From contig NZ_LLWK01000034.1 in NCBI RefSeq assembly GCF_001529295.1, positions 186,001 to 250,000 on the forward strand: a DNA stretch of 64,000 bases, given 5' to 3'. A program made the translations under genes and the position numbers. Shown one piece after another: positions 1-9,390 of this stretch; within the stretch, counting starts at the first letter, position 1, and every line of letters starts with the position of its first letter. This stretch comes from Flavobacterium sp. TAB 87 (GTDB taxonomy: Bacteria > Bacteroidota > Bacteroidia > Flavobacteriales > Flavobacteriaceae). The notes under the pieces were generated by a model. The model searched no databases. It was not told the origin of the DNA and saw only the letters and a program-made list of their open reading frames with translations.

Positions 1-535
1 TTTTGGTTCTGCTAGATTGAAGTATTTTCACTGATTTATTAACCTAAAAAATGATTTTTTTGAGACACTTGAAACAACTTGTCGCTCATTTTCATAGGGT
101 TTTAGATACCAAAACTACGATTAATGAGCAAATGTTTAGTTCTGTTGACGTAATTGTAAAAAATAAAAAGTAACACCAACGGTTAACTGCAAGATTAATA
201 ACGTCGCATTCTATTTAAAATTTATAAGAATTTAAAAGCGATAATTGATTTTGAAATGAAAGCTAGAAACCAATGGGTCTACCGTAAAATTTGTTTAGAC
301 AATTAAATTAGCACAACAACATTTAAAAGACAACCATCAAAAGATACTGCTCTTTTATAACAATGAAGAAGATCTATAATTACTAAACTTTAAAGAGTAG
401 CTTTTCTAATTTTATCTGATGATGTAACGCATTAATTTTATTTTTGTTTTTACTAATTACAATTTTTTTTAAAACTTAAATAAAGTAGAAAGGCCAATCA
501 ATTCTGATTGGCCTTTCTTATTTTTATAACATGTA
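1..535. other. Non-coding stretch with possible gene debris
   Basis: No complete gene is visible here. The stretch is AT-rich and ends in the terminator of the neighbouring minus-strand gene. Three short open segments on the plus strand look protein-like but lie in three different frames: 51-173 (40 codons from an ATG), 202-306, and 299-379. The second and third join if one base near 301 is removed, giving a charged sequence that ends in a proper stop. This could be an old, frameshifted gene, but I cannot name the family and chance is possible. Confidence 0.3.
487..518 (-). terminator. Hairpin terminator of the CvfB-like gene
   Basis: A perfect 14-bp stem (487-500 with 505-518) with an ATTC loop lies 18 bases beyond the stop codon of the minus-strand gene. 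The tract that follows on the minus strand is only moderately U-rich. Confidence 0.75.
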
Positions 536-1393
536 TTATTCTTTTTGTATCAAATAAATTCCGTCTTCTTTAATTTCAATCAATTTTTCCCTATATAAAG
601 AGCCAATTGCCTTTTTAAAGGTTTTTTTACTCATCTTAAGAACTGTTTTTATGTCTTCTGGATGCGAATTATCATTTAATCTTAAAAAACCACGGCTAGC
701 ACGAAGCTCATCCATAATTTTATCTGCATTGGGTTCGATACTTTGATAACCTTGAATTTGTAATGCTACATCAATTTTATTATCGGGACGAATATTTTTA
801 ATATATCCACGCATTCTGTCTCCAGTTCGTATGGCATCATCGTATACTTCATCCTTATAAAGCAAACCTTTGTGCTGTTCATTAATGATCACATTAATTC
901 CTAACTCCGTAATGTGCGATACAATTAAATCTACTTCTTCTCCATTTTCAACCGTAAGTTGATCGTTTTTTAGAAACTGGTTTAATTTACTCGAAGCCAC
1001 CAAACGATTGGTTTTTTCGTCCAAATAAAGGTAAACCAAATAACGCTTGCCTTTTTCCATTGGACGCGCTTGCTCTTTAAACGGAACTAATATGTCTTTC
1101 TCCATTCCCCAGTCCATAAAAGCGCCTACCTGATTGGTATAATTAACTCGTAAAAGAGAAAATTCATTCAACAAAATATAAGGCTCTAATGTGGTTGCAA
1201 CAGGTCGCTCTTCGTGATCCAAATATGCAAAAACAATTAGTTCCTCTCCAATTTCAAATTCATTTGGAACGTATTTGTTGGGTAATAATATATCATGAAG
1301 TCCTTCTGGATCTTGTTCCGGATTTCCCAAAAACAGACCCACTTTGGTATCACGTAATATGGTAAGTGTATTGTATTTTCCTATTTCAATCAT
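536..1393 (-). CDS. cvfB: CvfB-like S1 RNA-binding protein
   Basis: A 285-residue cytoplasmic protein of the CvfB/YitL family. In Firmicutes this family binds RNA and affects virulence gene expression; its role in flavobacteria is not established. Two S1-like OB folds fill about residues 5-130, a third S1 domain follows to about 210, and the C-terminus (motif KMSKKTFKKAIGSLY) is a winged helix, which is the known CvfB order. The start at 1393 is chosen because the sequence MIEIGKYNTL begins the first domain and a TAnnTTTG box lies 41 bases upstream. An upstream in-frame extension to 1444 would run through that promoter. It is a single gene, divergent from the lipoprotein gene at 1712. Confidence 0.85.
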   Translation of the reverse strand: MIEIGKYNTLTILRDTKVGLFLGNPEQDPEGLHDILLPNKYVPNEFEIGEELIVFAYLDHEERPVATTLEPYILLNEFSLLRVNYTNQVGAFMDWGMEKDILVPFKEQARPMEKGKRYLVYLYLDEKTNRLVASSKLNQFLKNDQLTVENGEEVDLIVSHITELGINVIINEQHKGLLYKDEVYDDAIRTGDRMRGYIKNIRPDNKIDVALQIQGYQSIEPNADKIMDELRASRGFLRLNDNSHPEDIKTVLKMSKKTFKKAIGSLYREKLIEIKEDGIYLIQKE

Positions 1394-1711
1394 TTTTCTT
1401 AAAATTCTTAGTCGATTGCGACTTGATAATGTGCAAAGGTACAAAGATTAAATTAAAAATTAATTTTGAAATACACTTATAAAATCCTAATTTTATAACT
1501 AAGTCTTACAGTCTTATTTTACTAGAAACAACAGATCATTTTTGTCTAAGAATAAAAATTTCGCACACCTAAAAAAATAATTTTTATATGAAATAAAACC
1601 CCAAGTTACAAATAACACGTAGCAATACGTTTTACAATTACCTTGCTTTTTAAAAAATTTGAAATGAAAAGCGAGATATACAATTTTAACCAATAAATTT
1701 AGAGAAACAAA
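1394..1711. other. Divergent intergenic region
   Basis: This separates the CvfB-like gene from the lipoprotein gene. It holds the predicted minus-strand promoter at 1434-1441 and is otherwise AT-rich. A 71-codon minus-strand open frame here is rich in Phe, Lys, Cys and Leu, matches no domain I know, and reads through the start of the plus-strand lipoprotein gene, so I do not call it. Confidence 0.5.
1434..1441 (-). promoter_or_regulatory. Bacteroidota -7 box (TACCTTTG)
   Basis: On the minus strand this reads TACCTTTG followed by C, an exact match to the TAnnTTTG(C) box used by the Bacteroidota primary sigma factor. It sits 41 bases before the ATG of the CvfB-like gene. No clear -33 TTTG lies at the ideal spacing. 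Confidence 0.6.
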
Positions 1712-2182
1712 ATGAAAAAAACATTTCATACTGTATTATTAGCCGCAGTAGTAGGATTAACATACTCGTGCAAAAACGAAACGAAAGAAATTAACAATCC
1801 AAAAGCAACCGAAGTAGTCGATGAAACAACAGAACACGATCATGGCGACAGCACTAGCCTTGTCTTAAATGATGGAGAACGTTGGGATGCAAACGCAGAA
1901 ACAACTACGGGTGTTAACAATATGATTGCGCTCATGAATTCTTTCAAAGAAAAAGAAAACGTTACCGCTTATCCAAAATTGACTCAAGATTTGAAATCCG
2001 AATTTAAAATGATTTTCGAAAAATGTACGATGACAGGCGAAGCGCATGATCAACTGCATAATTTTTTAATTCCGATAAAGGATCTTTTAGAAACACTTCC
2101 TTCTTCAGATTTGGCCGTAGCTCAAAAAAGTTATGATGAATTAAGTACTCAATTATCAATATACAAAACATACTTTAAATAA
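1712..2182 (+). CDS. Small lipoprotein of unknown function
   Basis: A 156-residue predicted lipoprotein. The N-terminus has a short charged region, a hydrophobic stretch and a Cys at residue 20 (GLTYSC), the usual signal peptidase II pattern of this phylum. A His/Asp/Glu-rich linker (EHDHGD) follows, then a mostly helical domain from about residue 55. I do not recognise a named family. The stop codon overlaps the start of the cupin gene by one base (TAATG), so the two are probably translated together. The acidic His-rich linker could bind metal, which is only an inference. Confidence 0.7.
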   Translation: MKKTFHTVLLAAVVGLTYSCKNETKEINNPKATEVVDETTEHDHGDSTSLVLNDGERWDANAETTTGVNNMIALMNSFKEKENVTAYPKLTQDLKSEFKMIFEKCTMTGEAHDQLHNFLIPIKDLLETLPSSDLAVAQKSYDELSTQLSIYKTYFK

Positions 2183-2520
2183 TGAAAACAGCCTCTTTAA
2201 GAACAGACCTTCAATACAATGAAGATAAAGTTTCGATCAAAGTAATGATGGAAACAGAAACGTCAAAAGAAATTAGAATCCTTTTTAGAAAAGGACAAAC
2301 GATGAAAGAACACAAAGCAGGATACCCTATAACAGTAGAAATTCACGAAGGAACAATTACTTTTGGTGTAGAAGGCGAAAAAATGGTTTTAAAAACTGGC
2401 GATTTAATTTCATTAGACGCTAATGTTCCTCACGATTTACTTGCAGAAGAGGATAGTATTGTGAGACTTACTTTATCCAAATCTGACAATGTAGAAAGAG
2501 TTGCAAAAGTAGTCGAATAG
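2182..2520 (+). CDS. Small cupin-domain protein
   Basis: A 112-residue single-domain cupin. The second half carries the pattern of the fold, with EIHEGTITFGVEGE followed by LKTGDLISLDANVPHDLLAEED. The His in VPHDL matches a usual metal-ligand position, and the first motif is less complete (KEHKAGYPITVEIHEG). Proteins of this size often bind a metal or a small ligand, and some act in sensing or detoxification; the substrate cannot be told. It overlaps the upstream lipoprotein gene by one base, which suggests a common mRNA. No signal peptide is present, so it should be cytoplasmic. Confidence 0.8.
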   Translation: MKTASLRTDLQYNEDKVSIKVMMETETSKEIRILFRKGQTMKEHKAGYPITVEIHEGTITFGVEGEKMVLKTGDLISLDANVPHDLLAEEDSIVRLTLSKSDNVERVAKVVE

Positions 2521-2742
2521 TTAGGACACCACATCTTTTGCTTGAAAGACGTATTTCAAATTTTGTTCTTCAATTTAATTGTTCTGATATTATAAAAAAA
2601 TCGAACAGAATTTGAGAATAAAATTTCAATTACGTCTTTTTAAATTATAACACAAAAAGTGTTCAACAACTTAAAAGTAAGAATCACACTTCTTCAATTG
2701 TCAAGCGGAAACATTCTTTTATTCTTGCAAAATAAATTTTAT

Positions 2743-3858
2743 ATGAAGTTTAAAATCTTTTTATTTCTCACTCTCCTACTTTCAACTATTTCTTATTCCC
2801 AACAAAAAAGTGATTGGATTCGTGTTGAAAATTATGATGGATCTAAAATCGGTTATAAAGATATTAATGGAAACGTTAAAATTGCAGTCGATTTAGAAAC
2901 AACGTTTGCACCCCCAAAATATTTTAATCATATCATTCCGATATTTGATCTTAACAATCATAATTATTATCTTCTAAAAAATAAACAAAAAATTGCTCTC
3001 GACAGTGTTTATATTTCTTCTGATTATGAGTTGGATTGCGAGCGTGAAAACAAAATTCGGTTTAGAGATAAAAAATCAAGAAAAATAGGATTTTTAAATC
3101 AGAACGGAAACGTTATTATTCCAGCACTTTATAATTATGCCGCCCCTTTCTATAATAATCTTGCTGTCGTTTTAAAAAATGCAACTAGAACTTGTTTAGA
3201 ACAAGGTGTGGACAGTCTAAACTGCGAACATCCAATTTTTAAAGGCGGAATAACTCAGTTAATAAACGATAAAAATCAGTTGGTTGTTGATAGCATTGAT
3301 ACCGCCATTGCTACAAACTTAAATTGGTATTCTCTACACGTTAGCGCCACGAATAAAGAACAAATTAATCGAGTTAGTTTTAAAGGAGTAAACGGCGATT
3401 TTTATTCTTTTATTGATTATGATAAGGAATTTAAAAATTGGTTTTTCAACACTTTTGTGCCAGTAGTCAACCAAAGGTCAATAAAGCAATTAGAGAAATT
3501 GAGTTTTATAGAACTAACAACATGGTCTGAAAATGAGCAAATTTGGAAAAACAATAAAAATTCGGAAGTAATTAATTCTGAGTTCGTAGAAAAGTTGGTT
3601 TCTAAAGTTCAGTTCTTACTTGAAAATCCTAAAAATTCATTTTTCAATTCAAGCGATCTGAATCCGTACATTTATCAAAATAAAAACTACGATGAGTTTT
3701 ACGATTGCAATGGCAATTTATTTAAAGAAAAATATCCTGCCTATAGTTTTTATATTAATTATGTAGATGCAAATCAATCGTTAGAATATCAGGAATCAAT
3801 AGCTTTTATCAAAACCGAAAAAGGCTATAAACTATTTACCTATTCGTTTAAAAACTAA
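2743..3858 (+). CDS. Secreted WG-repeat protein
   Basis: A 371-residue exported protein. The start at 2743 gives a clear signal peptide (MKFKIFLFLTLLLSTISYSQ). An earlier GTG at 2659 would add 28 unlikely residues. At least two WG-type beta repeats are visible near the N-terminus: SKIGYKDINGNVKIAVDLE, then a textbook copy beginning KIGFLNQNGNVIIPALYNYA. WG repeats are common in secreted Bacteroidota proteins and are thought to bind ligands or proteins. The C-terminal half has no domain I know and contains scattered Cys (for example EFYDCNGN). It appears to be a single gene with its own terminator. Confidence 0.8.
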   Translation: MKFKIFLFLTLLLSTISYSQQKSDWIRVENYDGSKIGYKDINGNVKIAVDLETTFAPPKYFNHIIPIFDLNNHNYYLLKNKQKIALDSVYISSDYELDCERENKIRFRDKKSRKIGFLNQNGNVIIPALYNYAAPFYNNLAVVLKNATRTCLEQGVDSLNCEHPIFKGGITQLINDKNQLVVDSIDTAIATNLNWYSLHVSATNKEQINRVSFKGVNGDFYSFIDYDKEFKNWFFNTFVPVVNQRSIKQLEKLSFIELTTWSENEQIWKNNKNSEVINSEFVEKLVSKVQFLLENPKNSFFNSSDLNPYIYQNKNYDEFYDCNGNLFKEKYPAYSFYINYVDANQSLEYQESIAFIKTEKGYKLFTYSFKN

Positions 3859-3860
3859 AA

Positions 3861-3881
3861 AAAGCACCGTAAAGGTGCTTT
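3861..3881. terminator. Terminator between converging genes
   Basis: The stem AAAGCACC/GGTGCTTT (3861-3868 and 3874-3881, loop GTAAA) lies two bases after the stop of the WG-repeat gene and 24 bases from the stop of the DUF2853 gene. It has A- and T-rich flanks on both sides, so it may serve both. The same stem recurs at 18748-18768. Confidence 0.75.
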
Positions 3882-3904
3882 TGTGTTGGATATAGTAAGA
3901 TTCA

Positions 3905-4246
3905 CTAATTATAAACACTTTCTTTTTTGAAATGGACAGTTAACAAATAATACATTACTGCTCTGTATTTGTTTCTATTAGAGCGGCCGTATTGCTCAAT
4001 AACTTCCTCTATTGCCGCATCTAAATCTTCGCTGTCGCTCAGTCCTAATTTTTTAATTAAAAAATTATTTTTTACCGTTGCTACCTCTTCTTTACTAGTG
4101 GCAGAAACCGTTGCCGAATCAGCATTGTAAATGGATGGACCACAACCGATGGTAACTTTTGTCAATAAATCCATATCAACAGTTACTCCGCATTTGTCTT
4201 TTAAATCTGACTCATACTTTAAAATTAATTCTTCTCTAGTGCTCAT
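3905..4246 (-). CDS. DUF2853 family protein
   Basis: A 113-residue soluble protein of the DUF2853 family. The family pattern is clear throughout: TKVTIGCGPSIYNADSATVS, then TVKNNFLIKKLGL, then SNRNKYRAVMYYLLTVHF near the C-terminus. The function is unknown for the whole family. There is no signal peptide or membrane segment, so it is cytoplasmic. It stands alone on the minus strand, converging on the WG-repeat gene and followed in the same direction by no close partner; the menD gene behind it is 99 bases away. Confidence 0.88.
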   Translation of the reverse strand: MSTREELILKYESDLKDKCGVTVDMDLLTKVTIGCGPSIYNADSATVSATSKEEVATVKNNFLIKKLGLSDSEDLDAAIEEVIEQYGRSNRNKYRAVMYYLLTVHFKKESVYN

Positions 4247-4345
4247 AAGTAATTTTTTAGGTTGATTATTATTATAAAATTATTTCTAAATTTAAACAAA
4301 TTATAGGTGCCAATTACTTAATTAATAGGAAGTTCTGTAATGCCC

Positions 4346-6007
4346 TTAAACCAACTCTCTAAAAAACTGCATTAAAACCAAATCATTGACAATTGTTGGT
4401 GTAAATACTTCAAGAATACAAGGTGCATCGTTTTTAGCATATAATAATTCTAAACTTTCAGTTAGCGTATCTTCGTCTGTTGCCTTTAGATACTCGAATT
4501 GGTACATTTTTGCTAAATGTTCTGCAGTAAATTTGTGAGAGGTCTCGAAAAAAGTATTAAAAACGGGCGCTTCTTGATGTCCTGGTAAGATTCTGAATAT
4601 GCCGCCGCCGCCATTATTTACTAAAATGATTTTGAAGTTCTTAGGAATATAATTGTTCCAAAGTGCATTGCTGTCGTACAGAAAACCAATATCTCCTGTT
4701 ATAAAAACCGTTTGCTTCTCGCTGGCATGTGCTGCTCCAATTGCGGTAGAAGTACTGCCATCGATTCCGCTGGTTCCACGATTGCAAAATACTTCGATCG
4801 TTTCATCAATTGTAATTAACTGCGCGTAGCGAATGGCGGAACTGTTGCTAATTTGCAATTGACTGTTTTTGGGTAAACTGCCAATTACTTTTTCAAAAAC
4901 CTTGAAATCAGAAAATTCAATTTTCGAAAGATATTCATTGGTCCTTATTTTTCGCAATTCCACTACTTTTTCAATGTTTGAATAATAGTCGCTGTGCATG
5001 ACCTGGGTTTTCTTCAAAAAAGTGTCAAAAAATGCATTAGGCTCCATTTTGATATGATTCGATAATGCTCCAAAAGTATCGTATGCGCGCAAAATATCGA
5101 TATGCCAATGTTCTTTGGGTTTGTATTTTCTTAAAAAAGCTTTGATGCGTTTAGAAACAATCATTCCGCCAAAAGTCACTAAAATATCCGGTTGCAATTC
5201 TTTAAAATCAGCATCGTTAAAAGGCGTAATCAAAGTATCAATGTGATCGATAAAAGTAGGATGGTGCAAGTTAGAAGTCGTCTCGGTAAAGACCACAACC
5301 GACTCGTCATTGCCAAACCTTTCGATCGTTGCTGCTGAAATAGAATTGGGTTCGTTAACTCCAACTAAAATCATTTTTTTGCTGGCTTTATTCCAGCTTG
5401 ACAGCAATTCTTCCAAATTAGGAATAGCGGTTGTCTGATTTTCTTTCACGGAAGTGGAAATAAATGAATGTACAGACAAAGCTGAAACCGTCTCGTACAA
5501 AGGTTCTTCAAAAGGCGCGTTTATGTGCACTGGACCTTTCTTTGAAATTGCCATTTCGATGGCTTCATTGATTTTCACATCATTTTCTACCGAAGCATTC
5601 TCGGTTAAATTGGCATTGTAAACCGTATGATTTATAAAAACATTTTCTTGTCGAATGGTTTGTCCGTCACCAATATCAATTTTACTTTGCGGACGATCTG
5701 CAGAAACTACAATAAGCGAAATCTCGCTATAAAAAGCCTCAGCAATTGCCGGATAATAATTTAACAAAGCCGAACCAGAAGTACAAACCAAGACAGTCGG
5801 TTTTTTTGTTTGCTGCGCTATGCCCAGTGCAAAAAATGCAGCGCAACGTTCATCAGCAATACTGTAACTTTTGAAACTTGCATTACTGGCAAAACCAATT
5901 GTTAAAGGTGCATTTCTAGAACCAGGAGATATGATAATTGTATTGATCTCTTTGGCCAAAAAAATCTCTAATATACTTTGCGCAAGCGCTATTTTAGGGT
6001 AAATCAT
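4346..6007 (-). CDS. menD: Menaquinone synthesis enzyme MenD (SEPHCHC synthase)
   Basis: A 553-residue thiamine-diphosphate enzyme that joins isochorismate and 2-oxoglutarate to make SEPHCHC, the first committed step of menaquinone synthesis. Visible family features are ISPGSRNAPLTIGFA near residue 27, ADERCAAFFALGIAQ with the cofactor-activating region, TSGSALLNYYPA, and the C-terminal cofactor motif ITGDIGFLYDSNALWNN followed by NNGGGGIFRILPG. The length is normal for the family. No other men gene lies in the window. The short upstream region (to 6118) is divergent from a thioredoxin-like gene. Confidence 0.95.
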   Translation of the reverse strand: MIYPKIALAQSILEIFLAKEINTIIISPGSRNAPLTIGFASNASFKSYSIADERCAAFFALGIAQQTKKPTVLVCTSGSALLNYYPAIAEAFYSEISLIVVSADRPQSKIDIGDGQTIRQENVFINHTVYNANLTENASVENDVKINEAIEMAISKKGPVHINAPFEEPLYETVSALSVHSFISTSVKENQTTAIPNLEELLSSWNKASKKMILVGVNEPNSISAATIERFGNDESVVVFTETTSNLHHPTFIDHIDTLITPFNDADFKELQPDILVTFGGMIVSKRIKAFLRKYKPKEHWHIDILRAYDTFGALSNHIKMEPNAFFDTFLKKTQVMHSDYYSNIEKVVELRKIRTNEYLSKIEFSDFKVFEKVIGSLPKNSQLQISNSSAIRYAQLITIDETIEVFCNRGTSGIDGSTSTAIGAAHASEKQTVFITGDIGFLYDSNALWNNYIPKNFKIILVNNGGGGIFRILPGHQEAPVFNTFFETSHKFTAEHLAKMYQFEYLKATDEDTLTESLELLYAKNDAPCILEVFTPTIVNDLVLMQFFRELV

Positions 6008-6076
6008 GTATTCGGATTTGAAAGACGTAAAGATACAAAGATGCCAAGGTTATTCCTTATTCTAAATAAGTTTTCT

Positions 6077-6084
6077 TATTTTTG
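6077..6084 (+). promoter_or_regulatory. Bacteroidota -7 box (TATTTTTG)
   Basis: An exact TAnnTTTG match 33 bases before the ATG at 6118, giving a leader of about 27 bases for the thioredoxin-like gene. Confidence 0.45.
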
Positions 6085-6117
6085 AGTTTACTTGAAATTA
6101 AAAAAATAATATTTATT

Positions 6118-7293
6118 ATGAGATTAATTTATACGTTATTCTTTTTGGTGCTTTTTCAATTTTCTGGTGCACAAAATGAATGGAAACATAGTGAAATCAC
6201 TTATACCGATGCACTAATTCAATCAAAAAAGGAAAATAAACCCATTTTCATCATGTTGTACGCTACTTGGTGTCCACATTGTAATGTAATGAAATCTACG
6301 GTTTTTAGTGATCCGAAAGTAATGGATTTTTTGGATAAAAATTACATCAGTGTCTGGAAAGATATTGAAAAAGAGGAAGGCAGGAAGTTAAAAGAGCAAT
6401 ACCAAACAAAAGGATTGCCAGCTTTTATTTTTATTGACAGCGATGAAACGGTTTTATACAGCATTAAGGGAGAGATAAAAACGGATTTTTTTATGTACGA
6501 AGCTAAAAATGCATTGAATCCGCTGCTGCAGTTGCCCTATTTAGAAAAACAATTTTTAGCTGATCCAAGCAATGCCAACAAATGCTTGGCGTACATTCAG
6601 ACGCTTAGAAAAGGTGCTGACAGAGCGCGCTTGTCAGAACCGACACATTTGTATCTGGCCACACAAACTGATCAGCAATTGGCTTCAGAAACCAATTGGC
6701 GCATTATTGCAAATGGCGTAAGTGATATTGAATCGCGCGAATTTAAGTACGTTTTAACGCATAAAAAAGACTTTGAGAACGCTACATCACCAGCGCGTGT
6801 CGAACGAAAAATTATCAATATTGTTTCTGAATTGTTGGAGCCGCAAACAACAAGTTTGGACAGTATAACCTATTTTAAAAATAGAGCAATAGCCAAAACG
6901 ATAACGTTACAAACAATTGATTCTCTTATATTTTCGTATGATTTGACTTTGGCAGAGCGCAGTGAAAATTGGGGATTGTACAAAAGAACGACATTGAACG
7001 ACACCCAAAAATATGTTTGGAACATTGACAGCAAACTGAAAGAAATTGGGCAAGTATATCTTAAGGAAATAGAAGATGTTTCCGCCTTAAATAAAGCTAT
7101 TGATTGGGCACAAAGAGCGATTGAATTGAATTATTCTTCGGATGGAAACTTATTGCTTTCGCGTTTGTATTTGAAAATTAATGATAAAAAATCAGCGGAA
7201 GCTTATGCTCAAAATGCAAGAGATATTGCTGTAGAAATGGACTGGAGTACCAAAGAAGCGGATGATTTATTAAAAGAGATCAAGGCTGTATAA
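6118..7293 (+). CDS. Exported thioredoxin-fold protein with TPR-like tail
   Basis: A 391-residue secreted or periplasmic protein. The start at 6118 gives a good signal peptide (MRLIYTLFFLVLFQFSGAQ). An alternative at 6082 overlaps the promoter box. Residues about 25-140 form a thioredoxin-like domain with the redox pair C52-P-H-C55 in ATWCPHCNVMKSTVF and the cis-proline region KGLPAFIFID, as in DsbD-gamma or SoxW-like proteins. The rest is helical and ends in a TPR-like stretch (YSSDGNLLLSRLYLKINDKKSAEAYA). It probably reduces or isomerises periplasmic thiols; the partner is unknown. Confidence 0.82.
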   Translation: MRLIYTLFFLVLFQFSGAQNEWKHSEITYTDALIQSKKENKPIFIMLYATWCPHCNVMKSTVFSDPKVMDFLDKNYISVWKDIEKEEGRKLKEQYQTKGLPAFIFIDSDETVLYSIKGEIKTDFFMYEAKNALNPLLQLPYLEKQFLADPSNANKCLAYIQTLRKGADRARLSEPTHLYLATQTDQQLASETNWRIIANGVSDIESREFKYVLTHKKDFENATSPARVERKIINIVSELLEPQTTSLDSITYFKNRAIAKTITLQTIDSLIFSYDLTLAERSENWGLYKRTTLNDTQKYVWNIDSKLKEIGQVYLKEIEDVSALNKAIDWAQRAIELNYSSDGNLLLSRLYLKINDKKSAEAYAQNARDIAVEMDWSTKEADDLLKEIKAV

Positions 7294-7306
7294 ATTAATT
7301 TGATAG

Positions 7307-7314
7307 TATCTTTG
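7307..7314 (+). promoter_or_regulatory. Bacteroidota -7 box (TATCTTTG)
   Basis: An exact TAnnTTTG match followed by C, 16 bases before the dus start and 13 bases after the previous stop. It would give the dus gene its own promoter and a leader of about ten bases. Confidence 0.55.
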
Positions 7315-7330
7315 CACTTTTACAAATACT

Positions 7331-8278
7331 ATGGATTTTACTTTACTCTCTTCTCCCCTACAAGGATTTACTGATTTTCGATTTAGAAATGCCCAAAACA
7401 AATTTTTTGGCGGAATTGACACTTTTTACGCGCCTTACATTCGATTGAACGGAAAATTAGAGATTAAAAACTCGTACCAACGCGATTTACTGCCTGAAAA
7501 CAACTGTAGTTTAGAGGTAATTCCGCAAGTAATTACCAATGATCCTGACGAATTTATTTTTGTGGCAAAGTACGTTAGATCATTAGGATACAAAGAATTG
7601 AACTGGAATTTAGGCTGTCCTTATCCGATGGTTACAAAATGCGGAATGGGTTCTGGATTGATTAAAAACACAGCACAAATTAATACTATTTTAGAAAGAG
7701 CACACGCTGAAACTGATATTATTGTATCTATGAAAATGCGTTTGGGCTACGACACTACCGAAGAAATTCTTGATGTTTTGCCTATTCTAGAAAAATTTCC
7801 TATAAAAAATATTGCCATTCACGCCCGTATAGGAAAGCAACTGTATAAAGGTGGCGTTCATTTGGACGCATTTCAACAATGCATTGACAACAGCAAACAG
7901 AAATTATATTACAATGGCGATATTACTTCGGTAGCAAAGTTTCATGAAATGCAACAACGTTTTCCTACTATTGACCATTGGATGATTGGACGTGGTTTGA
8001 TAGCCGATCCATTTTTGCCGAGCATGATAAAAAACAATACTACTGAATATCCTAAAAACAAAATGGAAGTATTTAGTGCTTTTCATGATACTTTGTATGA
8101 AGGTTATAGCGAATCTTTATCTGGACAAACGCATATTTTGCTAAAAATGCATCACCTCTGGGAATACTTTTCGGTCATATTTTCAGATCCACATAAAGTT
8201 CATAAGAACATCAAAAAATCTAAAAGTATACGAAATTATGAAGCTACCGTGAAGGAGATTATTAGTAAAGAAAAATAG
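7331..8278 (+). CDS. dus: tRNA-dihydrouridine synthase
   Basis: A 315-residue FMN enzyme that reduces uridines in tRNA to dihydrouridine. It has the N-terminal FMN region SPLQGFTDFRFRNAQ, the family motif LNWNLGCPYPMVTKCGMGSG with the catalytic Cys at about residue 104, MKMRLGYD, IHARIGKQLYKGG, YYNGDITS and the glycine-rich MIGRGLIADP near the end. The closest general match is the DusC-like group, but the exact uridine position modified cannot be read from the sequence. It appears to be a single gene with its own promoter. Confidence 0.92.
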   Translation: MDFTLLSSPLQGFTDFRFRNAQNKFFGGIDTFYAPYIRLNGKLEIKNSYQRDLLPENNCSLEVIPQVITNDPDEFIFVAKYVRSLGYKELNWNLGCPYPMVTKCGMGSGLIKNTAQINTILERAHAETDIIVSMKMRLGYDTTEEILDVLPILEKFPIKNIAIHARIGKQLYKGGVHLDAFQQCIDNSKQKLYYNGDITSVAKFHEMQQRFPTIDHWMIGRGLIADPFLPSMIKNNTTEYPKNKMEVFSAFHDTLYEGYSESLSGQTHILLKMHHLWEYFSVIFSDPHKVHKNIKKSKSIRNYEATVKEIISKEK

Positions 8279-8484
8279 TTTTTATAGCTAAACTATCTAC
8301 GAATAACTTCTTTTTAATATTTGATACCAGTATCTCTATTGAAAAAAATCTAACTCACGCGACTTTAAAAAGCAGGCTTTATTTTTAAATAAAAATGAAT
8401 AGAAATTGGTCATATATAACACGGAATAGAAGAAATTTAACCCACATTTGAATAATCAACTTCATCGCAATGAGGCACAAAAAA

Positions 8485-8509
8485 AAAGAGTTTGACTGGC
8501 AAACTCTTT
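8485..8509 (-). terminator. Terminator of the glutathione peroxidase gene
   Basis: A 10-bp stem (8485-8494 with 8500-8509, loop ACTGG) is followed on the minus strand by a run of T. It lies about 25 bases beyond the stop codon. Confidence 0.8.
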
Positions 8510-8533
8510 CTTATACTTGTATGATTTTAAAAA

Positions 8534-9121
8534 CTACGCCTTAATCCAATTGATAATTTGAGGATCTGTTGGTAAAGTTTTTGGTTGAATTACATGTACT
8601 AATTCTCCTTGTTCGTTAATTAAATACTTTTGAAAATTCCATGAAACTTCTGAATCTTCTAAACCGTTTTTAGATTTTTCAGTCAAGAATTTATAAATCG
8701 CAGCCATATCATCTCCTTTAACCGAAATTTTACCCATCATCGGAAACGTTACTCCATAATTTTGCTGACAAAATTCGCCAATTTCTTCATTGCTTCCAGG
8801 TTCCTGAGAAGCAAAGTTATTTGCAGGAAAACCAACAATTACAAATCCTTTATCTTTATATTCTTTGTAAATCTCTTCTAAACCTTTGTACTGCGGAGTT
8901 AATCCACATTTTGAAGCTGTATTTACAATTAGTATTTTTTTTCCTTTCAATGAAGCAAAATCAAAAGTATCTCCCGATAAATCTTCCACCTTAAACTGAT
9001 AAATTGTTTCTTTTGTCATCGCTTTTTCCGCTTTAATTTCTTTTTTCTTATTGGATTGTGCTTGATTCTGGCAGCTAAAAAGCAGCATTATTCCACAAAC
9101 AACTCCTACTAACTTTTTCAT
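8534..9121 (-). CDS. Lipoprotein glutathione peroxidase-like thiol peroxidase
   Basis: A 195-residue member of the glutathione peroxidase family that reduces peroxides. The catalytic residue is an ordinary Cys (about residue 72, in NTASKCGLTPQ), not selenocysteine. The Gln motif is present as FPANNFASQEPGSNEEI and the Trp motif as WNFQKYLI. The second Cys in EFCQQ suggests thioredoxin-dependent recycling, as in most bacterial members. The N-terminus is a lipoprotein signal (IMLLFSCQNQAQ), so the enzyme should act at the membrane surface in the periplasm. There is no close operon partner. Confidence 0.92.
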   Translation of the reverse strand: MKKLVGVVCGIMLLFSCQNQAQSNKKKEIKAEKAMTKETIYQFKVEDLSGDTFDFASLKGKKILIVNTASKCGLTPQYKGLEEIYKEYKDKGFVIVGFPANNFASQEPGSNEEIGEFCQQNYGVTFPMMGKISVKGDDMAAIYKFLTEKSKNGLEDSEVSWNFQKYLINEQGELVHVIQPKTLPTDPQIINWIKA

Positions 9122-9390
9122 ATTCTTATATTTTTTATAAAATTAATCAAATTCAAAAGCAACTGCTTGTTCTTTTAGAATTAATTATGATTCAACACTT
9201 GTTAAAAAAAAAAGAATGATCGTACTTCCTAATTTGGTATGTGATACTTATTACGATAAACGACTAGTTACTTATACGTTACCAGAACTATTAATTACAA
9301 GAGTATTAAAGGCGTAAATTACATTTCTTCAACCGATTCATTTTCATGTCTCAATTCGATTGTGTTGTAATTTGACTATACTTAAAGTCA

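Noticed and set aside
1514..1729. 71-codon minus-strand open frame
   Set aside because: It is rich in Phe, Lys and Leu as expected from AT-rich DNA, has no domain, and runs into the lipoprotein gene start.
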